From contig NZ_CP157942.1 of assembly GCF_040207875.1 (NCBI RefSeq), positions 806,001-870,000 of the forward strand: a stretch of DNA of 64,000 bases, written 5' to 3'. A program made the position numbers and the translations under genes. Below, in pieces: positions 37,710 to 47,820 of this stretch (position 1 is its first letter; every line of letters starts with the position of its first letter). The notes beneath the pieces were generated by a model. It saw only the letters and a program-made list of their open reading frames with translations. It was not told where the DNA came from and searched no databases. Source of the DNA: Wolbachia endosymbiont of Armadillidium arcangelii. Lineage in GTDB: Bacteria > Pseudomonadota > Alphaproteobacteria > Rickettsiales > Anaplasmataceae.

Positions 37710-39027
37710 TTCTTTGACTTTCTTCTAATCTTGCAACAATGCTCTCTCTACCGATAAAAATTAATAATTTAGCGAGTTCTGGACCTGTTTCTGTTCCTGT
37801 TAAAGCGAGACGCAACTGCGTAAATAGGTCTTTTGCCTTTATATCTACTGTTTGTCGAATATTTTTGACCCACTCTGATAATGTGTTTTCATTACAATCA
37901 CCTTGAGGTAATGAACTTAGCGCTATTTTTATAAACTCCTTATTAAGAACCACAGGCTCTATATCGGATTTGCATATTTTCCACCACTTAGCCACCTCAG
38001 AAAACCTGTTTATGTTGTTTCTTATAAAATACCAAAACTCTGAACCAATTTGACTTAAGCGGTCTTGCACCATTTCAAATGGCATTTGTTGCAGCACTTT
38101 ACTATTTAGCTTATACATTTCACTCAAGCTGAACTGTGCAGATGCTGAGCTAAATTTTTTAATATCAAATGAGTTAATTAAAGACTGCATATCAACATGA
38201 GCTTCTATCGGATCAGATGTGCCAAGTTTTGCTAAATAGCTAGTTAGCGCCATTGGCTCAATCTCATCTTCTCTTATGGACTTAATATCCAGCCCGCCTT
38301 TCCGTTTCGATATCTTGCTATCATCAAAATGTAGTAGGGAAAGGTGAGCAAAGATAGGAATTTTCGCTTTTAATGCTTGAATCATTTGAATCTGAACTGC
38401 GGTATTAGTTACATGATCTTCTCCACGTACAACGTGGGTTACATTAAAATCAACATCATCAATAACAGAAGGTAGCATGTACGTATACATTCCATCTTCT
38501 CTTTTTACCACAGGATCGCTGATATGAATTGTTGCAATATTTATTTCACCTTTAACTTCATCATTCCATTTTACAATTTCATTTCTATCCAATTTAAATC
38601 TGAAATGTGGTTTTTGTCCTTCTTGCTCATAACGAATTTTCTCTTGCTCAGTTAGAAGTAACGCACCTCTATCGTAAACAGGGGGAAGACCTTGTTTTAA
38701 TTGCAATTTTCGTTTAATGTCTAACTCTTCTCTTGTGTCATAGCATGCATAAATATGACCTTCTTTCATTAGCTGTAAGAACACCTCGTTATAGCGCTCA
38801 AAACGCTCTGATTGCTTGAAACTTGAATCCCAATTTATGCCAATCCATTTTAGATCTTCTATGATATTATCTACATATTTGATATCTGAGCGCTCAAGGT
38901 CAGTATCATCAAAACGTAGTAAAAATTTTCCATTTTGATTACGTGTGTACATCCAGCAAATAAGTGCAGTTCGTATATTTCCTACATGGAGGTAGCCAGT
39001 TGGGCTTGGAGCGAATCTTGTTAGCAT
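37693..39027 (-). CDS. gltX: Glutamyl-tRNA synthetase
   Basis: Class I aminoacyl-tRNA synthetase charging tRNA-Glu (many alphaproteobacteria also charge tRNA-Gln with it and amidate afterwards). 444 aa. HIGH-type motif RFAPSPTGYLHVGNIRTAL at the N-terminus, the KMSKS-type motif in DSKISKRKGG, and conserved VVRGEDHVTNT. The C-terminal helical anticodon-binding part is present. Rickettsiales usually carry two gltX paralogues. Which one this is cannot be told here. The spacer 39028-39312 after it shows nothing recognised. Confidence 0.94.
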   Translation of the reverse strand: MLTRFAPSPTGYLHVGNIRTALICWMYTRNQNGKFLLRFDDTDLERSDIKYVDNIIEDLKWIGINWDSSFKQSERFERYNEVFLQLMKEGHIYACYDTREELDIKRKLQLKQGLPPVYDRGALLLTEQEKIRYEQEGQKPHFRFKLDRNEIVKWNDEVKGEINIATIHISDPVVKREDGMYTYMLPSVIDDVDFNVTHVVRGEDHVTNTAVQIQMIQALKAKIPIFAHLSLLHFDDSKISKRKGGLDIKSIREDEIEPMALTSYLAKLGTSDPIEAHVDMQSLINSFDIKKFSSASAQFSLSEMYKLNSKVLQQMPFEMVQDRLSQIGSEFWYFIRNNINRFSEVAKWWKICKSDIEPVVLNKEFIKIALSSLPQGDCNENTLSEWVKNIRQTVDIKAKDLFTQLRLALTGTETGPELAKLLIFIGRESIVARLEESQRIIQKV

Positions 39028-39312
39028 TTAAATTGTAAAATAATTACTTTAGTTTATTTTAATTTTATATAAATGTACTGCTAAAGCAAGATTCTTTCTC
39101 TTTAATATACAGTTGGTACGAAACTTCAAAAAAAGTTGCTAAATATTTATAGCGATAAAATTGTTATTTTTAATCGTTTATTCTCTTCTTAACTAATTAT
39201 ACATTTCCACTTGGATGAAAAATCAGCATTTCTAATTTTTTCCAACTGTAAATTAGAGTCTTTACAAGTTTCACAAATATGGTATAATAAAACTAATCTT
39301 TATAGAGGGTAT

Positions 39313-41977
39313 ATGACAACAAATACAGAAAAATAGTAATAGAATTACTATAGCATGTGAGCAAGCGGAAAATATTGCTTACTTAGAAAGAATACAAAGA
39401 CCATTAAAAAATGAAGTATTTTACGATGCAGAATCTGGCTTTGGAGATGCATTAGAAAATGAAGCATTTTATGATTCAAAATCTGATTTTGAGTATTTTG
39501 AAGATGTGTTAAAAATAAAAAACAACATCGATAGGGAAAACAAAATTAAGCAGCTTATCAAAGATGATATAAACATAAATGCTACGAAAGATGGCAAAAC
39601 TATTCTAGGTATTGCTATAGAAAAAAGATGCTCACCAGAAATTGTAAAGTCATTGGTAAGCAATGGTGGTAAGATTAATACTATAGATGCTGACGGCCGT
39701 ACTGTGTTGCATAGGTCTGTTAAGAATAAAAATAGAAAAGTTGTTGAGGTGCTTTTAGAAGCTAATAAAAAAGAAGTGCTTCGGCATCCATTAGCAGGAC
39801 TCTTTTTAGCATTTATGCTATATCATCCAATAGAAGTCAACGCTAAGGATAATGACAATTTTACTGCCTTAGATTATGCTCATCATGGCAGTGAAATGTA
39901 TAGCCTGCTGCAAAAATATGGAGCACAACATAGTGAAAAATTTTTATACTTACGTAACCTTAACATAGAAGAATTAGATTTAAATAAACTTGTTTCTGAT
40001 AACAACTACTGCTTTGATATATTTACAAAAGCATTGGAGATTGAAGATACATACAAGAAGAAAGAGACTATAGATTGGTTACTAAACAATGGTGCCAACA
40101 TTAATGTTATTAAAGATAATCAAGCACTACTGAGTATCACAGCTGCAAAAGGTGATGTTGAAAATGCTGTGCTACTGCTTGAAAGGGGAGCACTTGGAGA
40201 AATAAACTCTCAAGACGCTGAAGGAAGAACGTTATTACTAAATGCAATTATTCAAGATAAGTTGGATCATGCAAAATATCTCATGAAACAGAAAGTTAAC
40301 GCTAATATACCAGATAATAATGGAAATAGTTTATTACACTATGTTGTTGTCAGTACAGCTGACGCTACTTTTTATGATTTGCTTAAGAATGGCGCAGATT
40401 TCTATATAAAAAATCATGACAACCTTACAGCATTTGAATATGCTTTTCATGTAGGAGTAGCTCCTGGGAAAGCCGTTTATTTATTCAAGCTATATATAGA
40501 AAAAGGTGACCAGGATAAAAATACACAGTTAGTGAAAAATTTTAGATTACCTTCTGGTGAAACATTACTTGAGTATTTTTTCAACAATAAATTATTTGAT
40601 AGTGCTCAATCCTGCATAAATTTAGGAGCGAATGTTTCGCGTAATGGATCATCTTTACTGAGGCAAGCTCTTCAAAATATAGATATAGAAGGTATTCAGT
40701 TTCTTTTGCGAAATGGAGCAGATGTTTTAAATAATAAGAAAAATGGTAAATTATATTTCCAAGTAGCAGTTGGGTGTGTAGCGATGTTTTCACTTGGTAT
40801 GGGAGCTGCAGCTACGTTTACTTTAATTAAAATGTCTCCGTTAGCGATAGTAGCTACAACCATCTTTTTGACTGCAATAGCAGCTATGTCTCTGTTTGTG
40901 TTATATAAGAGAGTAAAAGAAGTAAAAGAAGAACGCATGCACGAGAATAATACTGAATTTAACATGAGCCTAAGAGAAGCAGCTAATGATTTGTTTAGCG
41001 GGTTATCAACTGTAGCAGAAAAAGGAGCAGAAGCAGGTGCACTATTCCTGGAAGTAAAGGAAAAGGCTGAAAGTGTAGTTGAAAAAATAACATTAAAATT
41101 TAAACAAGAGAATTTTATTAAGAAGTTAAGTAATTTTGAAGAATTTCAAGATGCTAGAGATTCTGGTGCTCTCAAAAAATTCTATGCTGCTGTAAAAGAT
41201 GTTCTAAGGATAAGCTCTAACATTTCTATTTCATACCTGCTGTCACTTGTTTATCGTTCCTTATTCGAAGTATTACGGGTTATTTTTCATGCAATAACTG
41301 ATCCAACTCTTGTAAGTACGATTTTAACTGCCATAAGTGAAAGAAGATTGCCTGGAAATAAGCAGTGGGTTAAGGTATTAAAAGATACAGTACCAAACTT
41401 AATAAGAAATCAAGAAATTATGCAGAACGTTATAGTACCAACTCTTACTGATATTTTAAAGAGCTTGTCGGAGTCAAAAGAAGAAAGAAAATTTATAATC
41501 TATACTCTGGTCTGCCTGAAAGAAGTGATTGATGAAGTTTATACGACATCGGTACAAGAGTCATTACGTAGAATTTTAGGAATAGAACTTGCAGATAGCT
41601 TAAATGGTACAATGCGGGCAATAAATAACTTACTCAACTGTTATGGACATGAAGAAGTAGAGCACGCAAAAATTGCAAATGAGTTAGATTATAGAGTAGG
41701 TAAACTTACACCGAAACAAACAGAGCAACTTGTTAGAGAGTTAGGAGAGAGAGTAGGGCCTCTCAGAGAGTTTGAGGGTCAAATTGCAGATAAACAGTCA
41801 ATCAGTAAATTGGTAGATTATTGTTTGGATCCAAAACCGAATGACAGGGAAGTAGCTGCAACACTATTAGGTTATATATGCGTATATACTGAAGGTTTGG
41901 CTGCTGAAGCTGGTAATTTATCTCATGTTGTACTTGTTAAGCACGTAGGAGTAAATCGGGTAGCACAGCAAGGCTAG
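39313..41977 (+). CDS. Large ankyrin-repeat membrane protein, start disrupted by an A-run shift
   Basis: Main frame from GTG 39506 encodes 823 aa. N-terminal half (to about residue 410) has roughly ten ankyrin repeats, for example TILGIAIEKRCSPEIVKSLV and GRTVLHRSVKNKNRKVVEVL. Two membrane helices follow at about residues 425-475 (AVGCVAMFSLGMGAAATFTL, AIVATTIFLTAIAAMSLFVL), then a helical C-terminal domain. The GTG has no good ribosome binding site. In contrast, ATG 39313 is preceded by AGAGGG and would give MTTNTEK, joining the same protein in frame if one A of an A5 run near 39331 were absent. The true start is therefore probably 39313. No signal peptide. Likely host-interaction or membrane-surface role, inferred from family only. 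Confidence 0.8.
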
Positions 41978-42373
41978 AAATAGTAAGATAGTTTCAGGAG
42001 CAAAGTACAGTAAGTGGGTAGATTATGGCAAGGCTAGAAAGTGTGCAGTATTATGCTAGATTGCTCCGTTGAATGATATGAGAACACACAAATTGAGGTA
42101 TTAGTATAATGAGAATTTTTTAAAAAATTCTAGAGAAAGTGTTAAGTACAGTCTTTCTTATTAAGATAGGGAGCTCTTGTTCAGGAGAGTAGTCAAAGAA
42201 GTCATGTATTAATTCAGTGATCATATTTTACCACACTCTATCGTGATATTTCTATATTAGAAACCTTAATTATATAAATTGATTATTGACACCTGGCACT
42301 TAACTAATCAGTTATTTACTCTAAATATATTATACGTATACTTATTATTAAATTAAATTTGAAATGATAAGAA
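41978..42373. other. Spacer between ankyrin gene and typA fragment
   Basis: No gene found. The sequence GGCAAGGCTAGAAA near 42028 repeats the last codons of the ankyrin gene (GCAAGGCTAGAAA near 41967), hinting at a small local duplication. The rest is AT-rich. Confidence 0.4.
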
Positions 42374-42900
42374 ATGAGTGAATTTAAATCAATCCGCAAT
42401 ATTGCAATAATTGCACACGTTGACCACGGAAAAACTACTTTACTTGATAACATGTTAAAACAAAGTGGCACGTTTCGTGAGAATCAAGAAGTTCAAGAAC
42501 GAGTGATGGATAGTGGTGATCAAGAACGTGAACGTGGGATTACAATACTTGCAAAATGTACGTCAATAATGTGGGGTGATGAGAAAATCAATATCATTGA
42601 TACACCAGGACATGCGGATTTTGGTGGAGAAGTGGAAAGGGTGCTCTGCATGGCAGATGGTGTATTACTACTGGTTGATGCTGCAGAAGGTCCAATGCCA
42701 CAGACTAAGTTTGTGTTGTCAAAAGCACTAAAGGCAAATTTAAAACCGATTGTGATAATCAATAAGGTTGATCGACCAGACAGCAGAATTGATGAAGTAC
42801 TAAATGAAATATATGAGTTATTTTTTAACCTTGATGCAACCAACGAGCAACTAGATTTTCCAGTACTCTATGCTTCAGGTAGAAATGGTTGGTGTGCTAA
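42374..42900 (+). pseudogene. typA: typA/bipA 5' fragment, truncated by IS66 remnant
   Basis: BipA/TypA is a translational GTPase of ribosome assembly and stress growth. The first about 175 residues are excellent: P-loop IIAHVDHGKTTLLDNML, switch region RERGITILAKCTSI, G3 DTPGHADFGGE and G4 INKVDRPD. After YASGRNGW the protein should continue for another 400-plus residues. Instead the frame runs into an antisense IS66 transposase remnant, adding about 38 unrelated residues before a stop at 43015. Domains II-V and the C-terminal domain are missing, so the product cannot be functional as BipA. Confidence 0.88.
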
Positions 42901-43250
42901 GGAGCTACTTCTTCTTTTTCCACACCTTCAACTGATATTCTACTACATAAGACTTGATTTGGTGAATTCCCCACCACATTCGCAAGAATTCTACCTTTAC
43001 TACCTTCCATTTTAGATGCCCAACCTGACCGCCAATGTTCCTCTTGCTTATCCTTTTTTATTTTATACAATTCTTTTGAACTTGGCATTGATGAATTTTT
43101 CGAGTTTAAACCAAGCCTTTCCTTTCTTTGAGCATTCTCAGAGCTTCTTTTTCGGCTTTTAAATTTTCTACCTCTATTTTTAAGTTTTCGCAAAGTTCTA
43201 AAAGTTTTACCATATTACCTTGTAGCTATTCTATGATTAGACCGCCTTGT
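42897..43250 (-). pseudogene. IS66 family transposase, N-terminal fragment
   Basis: Minus-strand frames give a coiled start (MVKLLELCENLKIEVENLKA from 43213), then LGLNSKNSSMPSSKELYKIK, the hallmark block after the leucine zipper of IS66 TnpC proteins, a QVGH-type motif, and SPNQVLCSRISVEGVE, a decayed zinc-finger region. At least two frame breaks, and the catalytic DDE domain is missing because the element ends at typA. It truncates typA. Confidence 0.75.
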
Positions 43251-43313
43251 CTACCTTGCTATTCCCCTGAATAGATACGGAGAATTAACTGACAGAAGAA
43301 TTGAAAACTAATA

Positions 43314-44000
43314 TCAGCATTCTGTTAAATGTATGTTACTTGTAGAGATTAAGTTTTGTCTTTTACAATTTATCTGTACTTCCTTTGATTCATTTACTTG
43401 AGTATTAGGTCTTAGTGTTGTATGTGTAACGTAACCAGCTACGAGTGCAGATACTATTGCTATACCAACCATTAACCATATATCTAATTTAGTTGTATGC
43501 TCAAGTGCAATATATGTTGCTAACCCAACAGCAAGAACAGTACTAGCATTAGCGATGTATGTTGCTTTTTCTCTCAGTTCAGTTTCTTCATTTTTGACTT
43601 CTAATATTTTCTTTTCTTGCTGTGAATGCTGGATTTGAGTATTTAGTTTATTTTTTTCAGCTTTTAATTCTATATTTTCGTTCTGAGCTGTCTTCCTTGC
43701 ATATTCTAAGGATCTATTTAACCGTTCAGCTCTATCCTTTTTAGTTTGTAAGTCTTTATTTTCCGCCTTTAGTTGCTCAAGCTTACTTATTTTTTGTTTC
43801 ATTTCACTGCTCATTTCATTTTTTAGTTCATTTCTTATTTTATCTTTTAATGTAGCTACTGCTTCTTCTGAGCTTTTTTTACCTTTTAACTCCAGCACGT
43901 CTTCAAGCAATTCTGCTAAGTCTACTTTTGCTGGGTGAGGCACATAGTATGGATTACTTAGAATATCTATAAGCTCTTTTAAGTTATGAAAGTTAAGCAT
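43314..44000 (-). CDS. Hypothetical coiled-coil membrane protein, about 228 aa
   Basis: I choose the ATG at 44000 (MLNFHNLKELIDIL), preceded by a GAGG ribosome binding site, over an ATG 24 codons upstream that would add an atypical hydrophobic leader. Residues about 40-145 form a long coiled coil rich in Lys/Glu (for example ISKLEQLKAENKDLQTKKDR). Two close membrane helices follow (about 148-190: YIANASTVLAVGLATYIALE, LDIWLMVGIAIVSALVAGYV) and a polar tail. No family recognised. The topology resembles bacterial proteins that shape or tether membranes, but nothing specific can be claimed. Confidence 0.7.
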   Translation of the reverse strand: MLNFHNLKELIDILSNPYYVPHPAKVDLAELLEDVLELKGKKSSEEAVATLKDKIRNELKNEMSSEMKQKISKLEQLKAENKDLQTKKDRAERLNRSLEYARKTAQNENIELKAEKNKLNTQIQHSQQEKKILEVKNEETELREKATYIANASTVLAVGLATYIALEHTTKLDIWLMVGIAIVSALVAGYVTHTTLRPNTQVNESKEVQINCKRQNLISTSNIHLTEC

Positions 44001-44157
44001 AATAAACCTCAATACTAAAAATTTATTATGTAATACATTAAAAATTATAAGATCAAGAAAAATTTGTATCATAACAAGGCTAAATTAAATGGTAGACATT
44101 AAAATTGCTGTATTTGCTCAATTGTGCTAACTTAAAGCTTAAAACTGAGAAATATTT

Positions 44158-46707
44158 ATGTTAGAAGAAAAGTATAGCTTTAGGGAAATTGAAGACAAAT
44201 ACAACATATTATGGGAAAGGAGTAAAGTTTATAAATGGAATGGTGAAAAGGATAATACTTTTACTATAGATACGCCTCCACCAACGATATCTGGAAAGTT
44301 GCATATTGGTCATATATTTAGCTATTGCCATACGGACTTTATTGCAAGGTTTCAACGTATGCTGGGGAAAGATGTATTTTATCCAATTGGGTTTGATGAT
44401 AATGGGCTTCCCACTGAAAGGTTAGTTGAGCAAACCTATAAAACCCGTGCAAAAGAAGTTGGCAGAGAAAAATTTATAGAGATGTGCCATGAAGTTATTG
44501 AGAAGTCAAAGCAAGAATTCAAGGAGTTATTTAAATCGGTCGGCATTAGTTATGATTGGAGTTTGGAATATCACACGATCAGCAAGGAAGCTGTGGCACT
44601 TTCTCAAATGTCATTCATTGATCTATATAACAAAGGGTATGCATACAGAAAAATGCAACCTATTCTTTGGGACCCAGTTGATAAAACTGCAATTGCGCAA
44701 GCGGAAATAGAGGATAAAGTCTTTGAGTCATCTTTGAACACGATAGTTTTTTCCACTGAAAAAAATGAGCAGATTCATATTGCAACTACGCGACCTGAAT
44801 TACTTCCTGCATGTGTTGCAGTCTTTTGTCATCCAGAAGATGCACGATATGCCCATCTGATTGGAAAAATAGCCATAGTGGCAATTACAGGGGAAAAAGT
44901 TCCAATAATAGCTGATGATAAGGTAAAAATAGATAAAGGTACTGGGCTTGTTATGTGCTGTACATTTGGTGATGAGCTTGACATATATTGGCAGCAAAAA
45001 CATAACTTGCCGATGAAAATTATCATTGATCAGAATGGAAGGATGAATCTGCATGCAGTGTGTGATCAAAAATGGATCCCAGTGTCAAGCACTGGGATGA
45101 CAGGGGAGAAAGATGCTCAGTGTCAAGATACTCAGATGACAGAGGAGACACATGTCGGTGTCATCCGAGCAGCTGACACTGGGATCCATGGACTAAAAGT
45201 TAAAGAAGCAAGAAAGAGAATTATTGAAATCCTAACTGAAAAGGGCCTCTTGATAGAAAGTACTAGTATTTCTCATTCTGTCAAATGTGCGGAAAGATCT
45301 GGTACACCACTTGAAATATTACCTACTTATCAATGGTTTATCAAGATTTTAGAGCAAAAGGCTCAAGTATTAGATAAAGTAAGAGAATGTAATTGGCATC
45401 CAGAGTCTATGCGTAAACGTATGGAGGTGTGGATAGAAGGGCTAAATTGGGATTGGTGCATTTCAAGGCAGCGCTATTTTGGTGTGCCATTTCCGGTATG
45501 GTATTCAAAGCGTAAAGGAGAGGAAGGCAAAATTATTCTAGCTGAAGTAAAGGATTTGCCTATAGATCCACTTAAAGATTTGCCGAAAGGCTATAGCAAA
45601 GAAGAGGTTGTTCCAGATCAAGATGTAATGGATACTTGGGCTACAAGTGCAATTACTCCTCAGCTAAGTGCACTAGCAGTAAACAGTGAGCTCAGCTTGC
45701 CAAACCATCGCTATGACAAGATATTTCCTGCAGATCTGCGCAGCCAAAGCCATGAGATAATAAGAACTTGGGCTTTTTATACGATTTTGAAGGCACATTA
45801 TCATGCAGATTCACTGCCGTGGAAAAACATTATGATTAGCGGTTGGTGTTTGGCTGATGATAAAAAAAAGATGAGTAAATCAAAAGGTAACATCATTACT
45901 CCTCATGTAATACTTGATACTTATGGAGCTGATGTGGTTCGCTATTGGGCAGCAAACTCAAGACTTGGTGTTGACACAGTCTACTCTGAAAATATCTTCA
46001 AAATTGGCAAACGGCTCGTTACGAAACTTTGGAATGCCAGCAAATTTGTTTCCATATTCATGGAAAAACATCAAACTATGAGCATAAATTCCATCAGTGA
46101 GACGATGGACAAGTGGGTATTGTCTAAGTTGTACAAAACTATAGAAAGAGCAACAAATAACCTATTGCAATTTGAATATTGCGAAGCTTTGAGTGCGGTA
46201 GAAGAATTTTTTTGGAAAGATTTTTGTGATAATTACTTAGAGCTAGTAAAAAAACGTGCATACGGTAGCAGTGAAACAAATTCAAGCGCTAAACAGAGTT
46301 TAACATATATGTTGAACATTATTTTGCGGTTATTTGCACCCTTTTTGCCATACATTACAGAAGAAATATATCATCGGTTGTATAGTTATAACTCCGTGCA
46401 CAATAAAAGTAATTGGCCTAGCAAGCAAGAGCTGATCTATGATAAGCATTCTGAAGAAATGGGAGATAATTTCGTGCAGATGTTAAACTTAGTGAGAAAA
46501 ATAAAAGCGGATAATAATGTGTCAGTTAAGCACTTGATAAAAAAATTGATGATAAAAGCAAATGCAAAAGAGGATAAGTTAAATCAATCTGCACAGGATG
46601 ATTTGCAAGCAATTTGCAATGCTGAAGTGATAGAATGGGTTGAGAGTACAGAGGCAGAGCTTATAACTGAGAATGGAAAATTTACTGTAAGTGTATTGAT
46701 TGCATAA
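44158..46707 (+). CDS. valS: Valyl-tRNA synthetase with an in-frame palindromic insert
   Basis: Class I synthetase charging tRNA-Val. 849 aa. HIGH motif PTISGKLHIGHIFSY, editing-domain motifs (TTRPELLPACVAVF), WCISRQRYFGVPFPVWY, KMSKS motif KKKMSKSKGNIITP and the anticodon-binding domain are present. Inside the editing domain, at about residues 306-344, a 116-bp palindromic element (45073-45188) adds some 39 residues (including VSSTGMTGEKDAQCQDTQMT) between NGRMNLHAVCDQK and the conserved GLKVKEARKRI. The frame is kept. A shorter coiled-coil tail than in E. coli is usual in this lineage. Independent gene with its own start at 44158. Confidence 0.93.
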   Translation: MLEEKYSFREIEDKYNILWERSKVYKWNGEKDNTFTIDTPPPTISGKLHIGHIFSYCHTDFIARFQRMLGKDVFYPIGFDDNGLPTERLVEQTYKTRAKEVGREKFIEMCHEVIEKSKQEFKELFKSVGISYDWSLEYHTISKEAVALSQMSFIDLYNKGYAYRKMQPILWDPVDKTAIAQAEIEDKVFESSLNTIVFSTEKNEQIHIATTRPELLPACVAVFCHPEDARYAHLIGKIAIVAITGEKVPIIADDKVKIDKGTGLVMCCTFGDELDIYWQQKHNLPMKIIIDQNGRMNLHAVCDQKWIPVSSTGMTGEKDAQCQDTQMTEETHVGVIRAADTGIHGLKVKEARKRIIEILTEKGLLIESTSISHSVKCAERSGTPLEILPTYQWFIKILEQKAQVLDKVRECNWHPESMRKRMEVWIEGLNWDWCISRQRYFGVPFPVWYSKRKGEEGKIILAEVKDLPIDPLKDLPKGYSKEEVVPDQDVMDTWATSAITPQLSALAVNSELSLPNHRYDKIFPADLRSQSHEIIRTWAFYTILKAHYHADSLPWKNIMISGWCLADDKKKMSKSKGNIITPHVILDTYGADVVRYWAANSRLGVDTVYSENIFKIGKRLVTKLWNASKFVSIFMEKHQTMSINSISETMDKWVLSKLYKTIERATNNLLQFEYCEALSAVEEFFWKDFCDNYLELVKKRAYGSSETNSSAKQSLTYMLNIILRLFAPFLPYITEEIYHRLYSYNSVHNKSNWPSKQELIYDKHSEEMGDNFVQMLNLVRKIKADNNVSVKHLIKKLMIKANAKEDKLNQSAQDDLQAICNAEVIEWVESTEAELITENGKFTVSVLIA
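45073..45188. repeat. 116-bp palindromic element inside valS
   Basis: TGGATCCCAGTGTCA (45073-45087) is a perfect inverted copy of 45174-45188. Internal hairpins include CCCAGTG/CACTGGG at 45078-45096. Same family as the intergenic copies. The length keeps the valS frame open, and all 38-39 codons are sense. Confidence 0.88.
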
Positions 46708-46756
46708 CTTAGCATTCGTGTTAGCATGATAATTATTTAGCTGTGAGGGAATGGTG

Positions 46757-47820
46757 ATGGGTGGTTCATATTATAGTAAAGCTAAAGGACAAGAAGACGA
46801 TTATCATAACTTCGTTCAAAAATTTTTGTTTTTGCTCAATAAGATAAAAGAAAAAAATAAATCAATCAATTCACACTGCTGTAGCTAATTTTAACGTATT
46901 ATGTTTTTTAATAAAACATAATACCAATTTTAATGAAGATGAAGTATATAAAGCCATTATCCAAGATTACAATAGTATAGCTAGACCAGAGCTTCAAGAT
47001 GAGGCTAAAAAAAGTGTTGAATGGATATATTGAAAATGGTGTTGAAACAGTCTCAATATATAGAAGTTGTGCAGAAATTGAATTGAGGGCTAATAAACAT
47101 GAATTCAAAATCAGTGAGTTTTTAAATAGTAATTTCTGTAAAGATAATGGAATTTTAGGGTTTTCAACGCTGCATAGCAATGGAAAAAGTGGAATACACG
47201 GCTTTGTTTCTGAAGAAGGGATAAGGTATTACATTGTAACTGATGGTTCATACGAAATGACTCTGAACTGGTATGATAAGGATGGAAAAAAGTGTACTAT
47301 TATAATTAACATTGATGCTAGTGGTATAGAACTCATTGAGCGTAATAGTGTTACTGACGATCAGTTGAAAGCGAACAAAGATGTAAAAATAGGTAACTTA
47401 TTCTTGTATCAAATAAAATTTAAAAATAAGGAGGAAGGCAATCATAAATCATCTGAAACCGTGATAGAAAATGGTAATAGAAATATTAACATTCAAACAA
47501 CTCAAGAAATTGAGTGTGATAGCAAAGAAACTCAGATAAGTGCTACTAAAATGCAAGACAAAAGTACACAAGCTATAGATGACAGCTTAAACGAAGAGAT
47601 TAATAAATTGGAAAAAGAAAATACAAGATTGACTGAAGATAAAGAAATTATATCAGAACAATTGCAGCAGAAAGTGAGAGAGGTAGAGGAATTAAAAGCT
47701 ATCATACAAAAAAATTTAGATCAGAAAACTGAAGAGTTAGCTAAAGCAACACAAAAACTCAAGCAGTTAAGTGATGCGGTAGAGAGTGAAGTTAAGGAGA
47801 GAAGAGGGAGTGTTAAATAA
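46757..47820 (+). pseudogene. Hypothetical protein with coiled coil, broken at two A-runs, 3' end inside an IS256 TIR
   Basis: ATG 46757 behind GAGG starts MGGSYYSKAKGQEDDYHNFV. The frame shifts at the A7 run 46851-46857, resumes as NQSIHTAVANFNVLCFLIKH, shifts again at the A7 run near 47006-47012, and ends in the long frame 46999-47820. That last part has a beta-rich segment (ETVSIYRSCAEIELRANKHE, YYIVTDGSYEMTLNWYDKDG) and a C-terminal coiled coil (KLEKENTRLTEDKEIISEQL). The last codons GSVK and the TAA lie inside the 28-bp terminal repeat of the neighbouring IS256. No family recognised. Confidence 0.6.
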
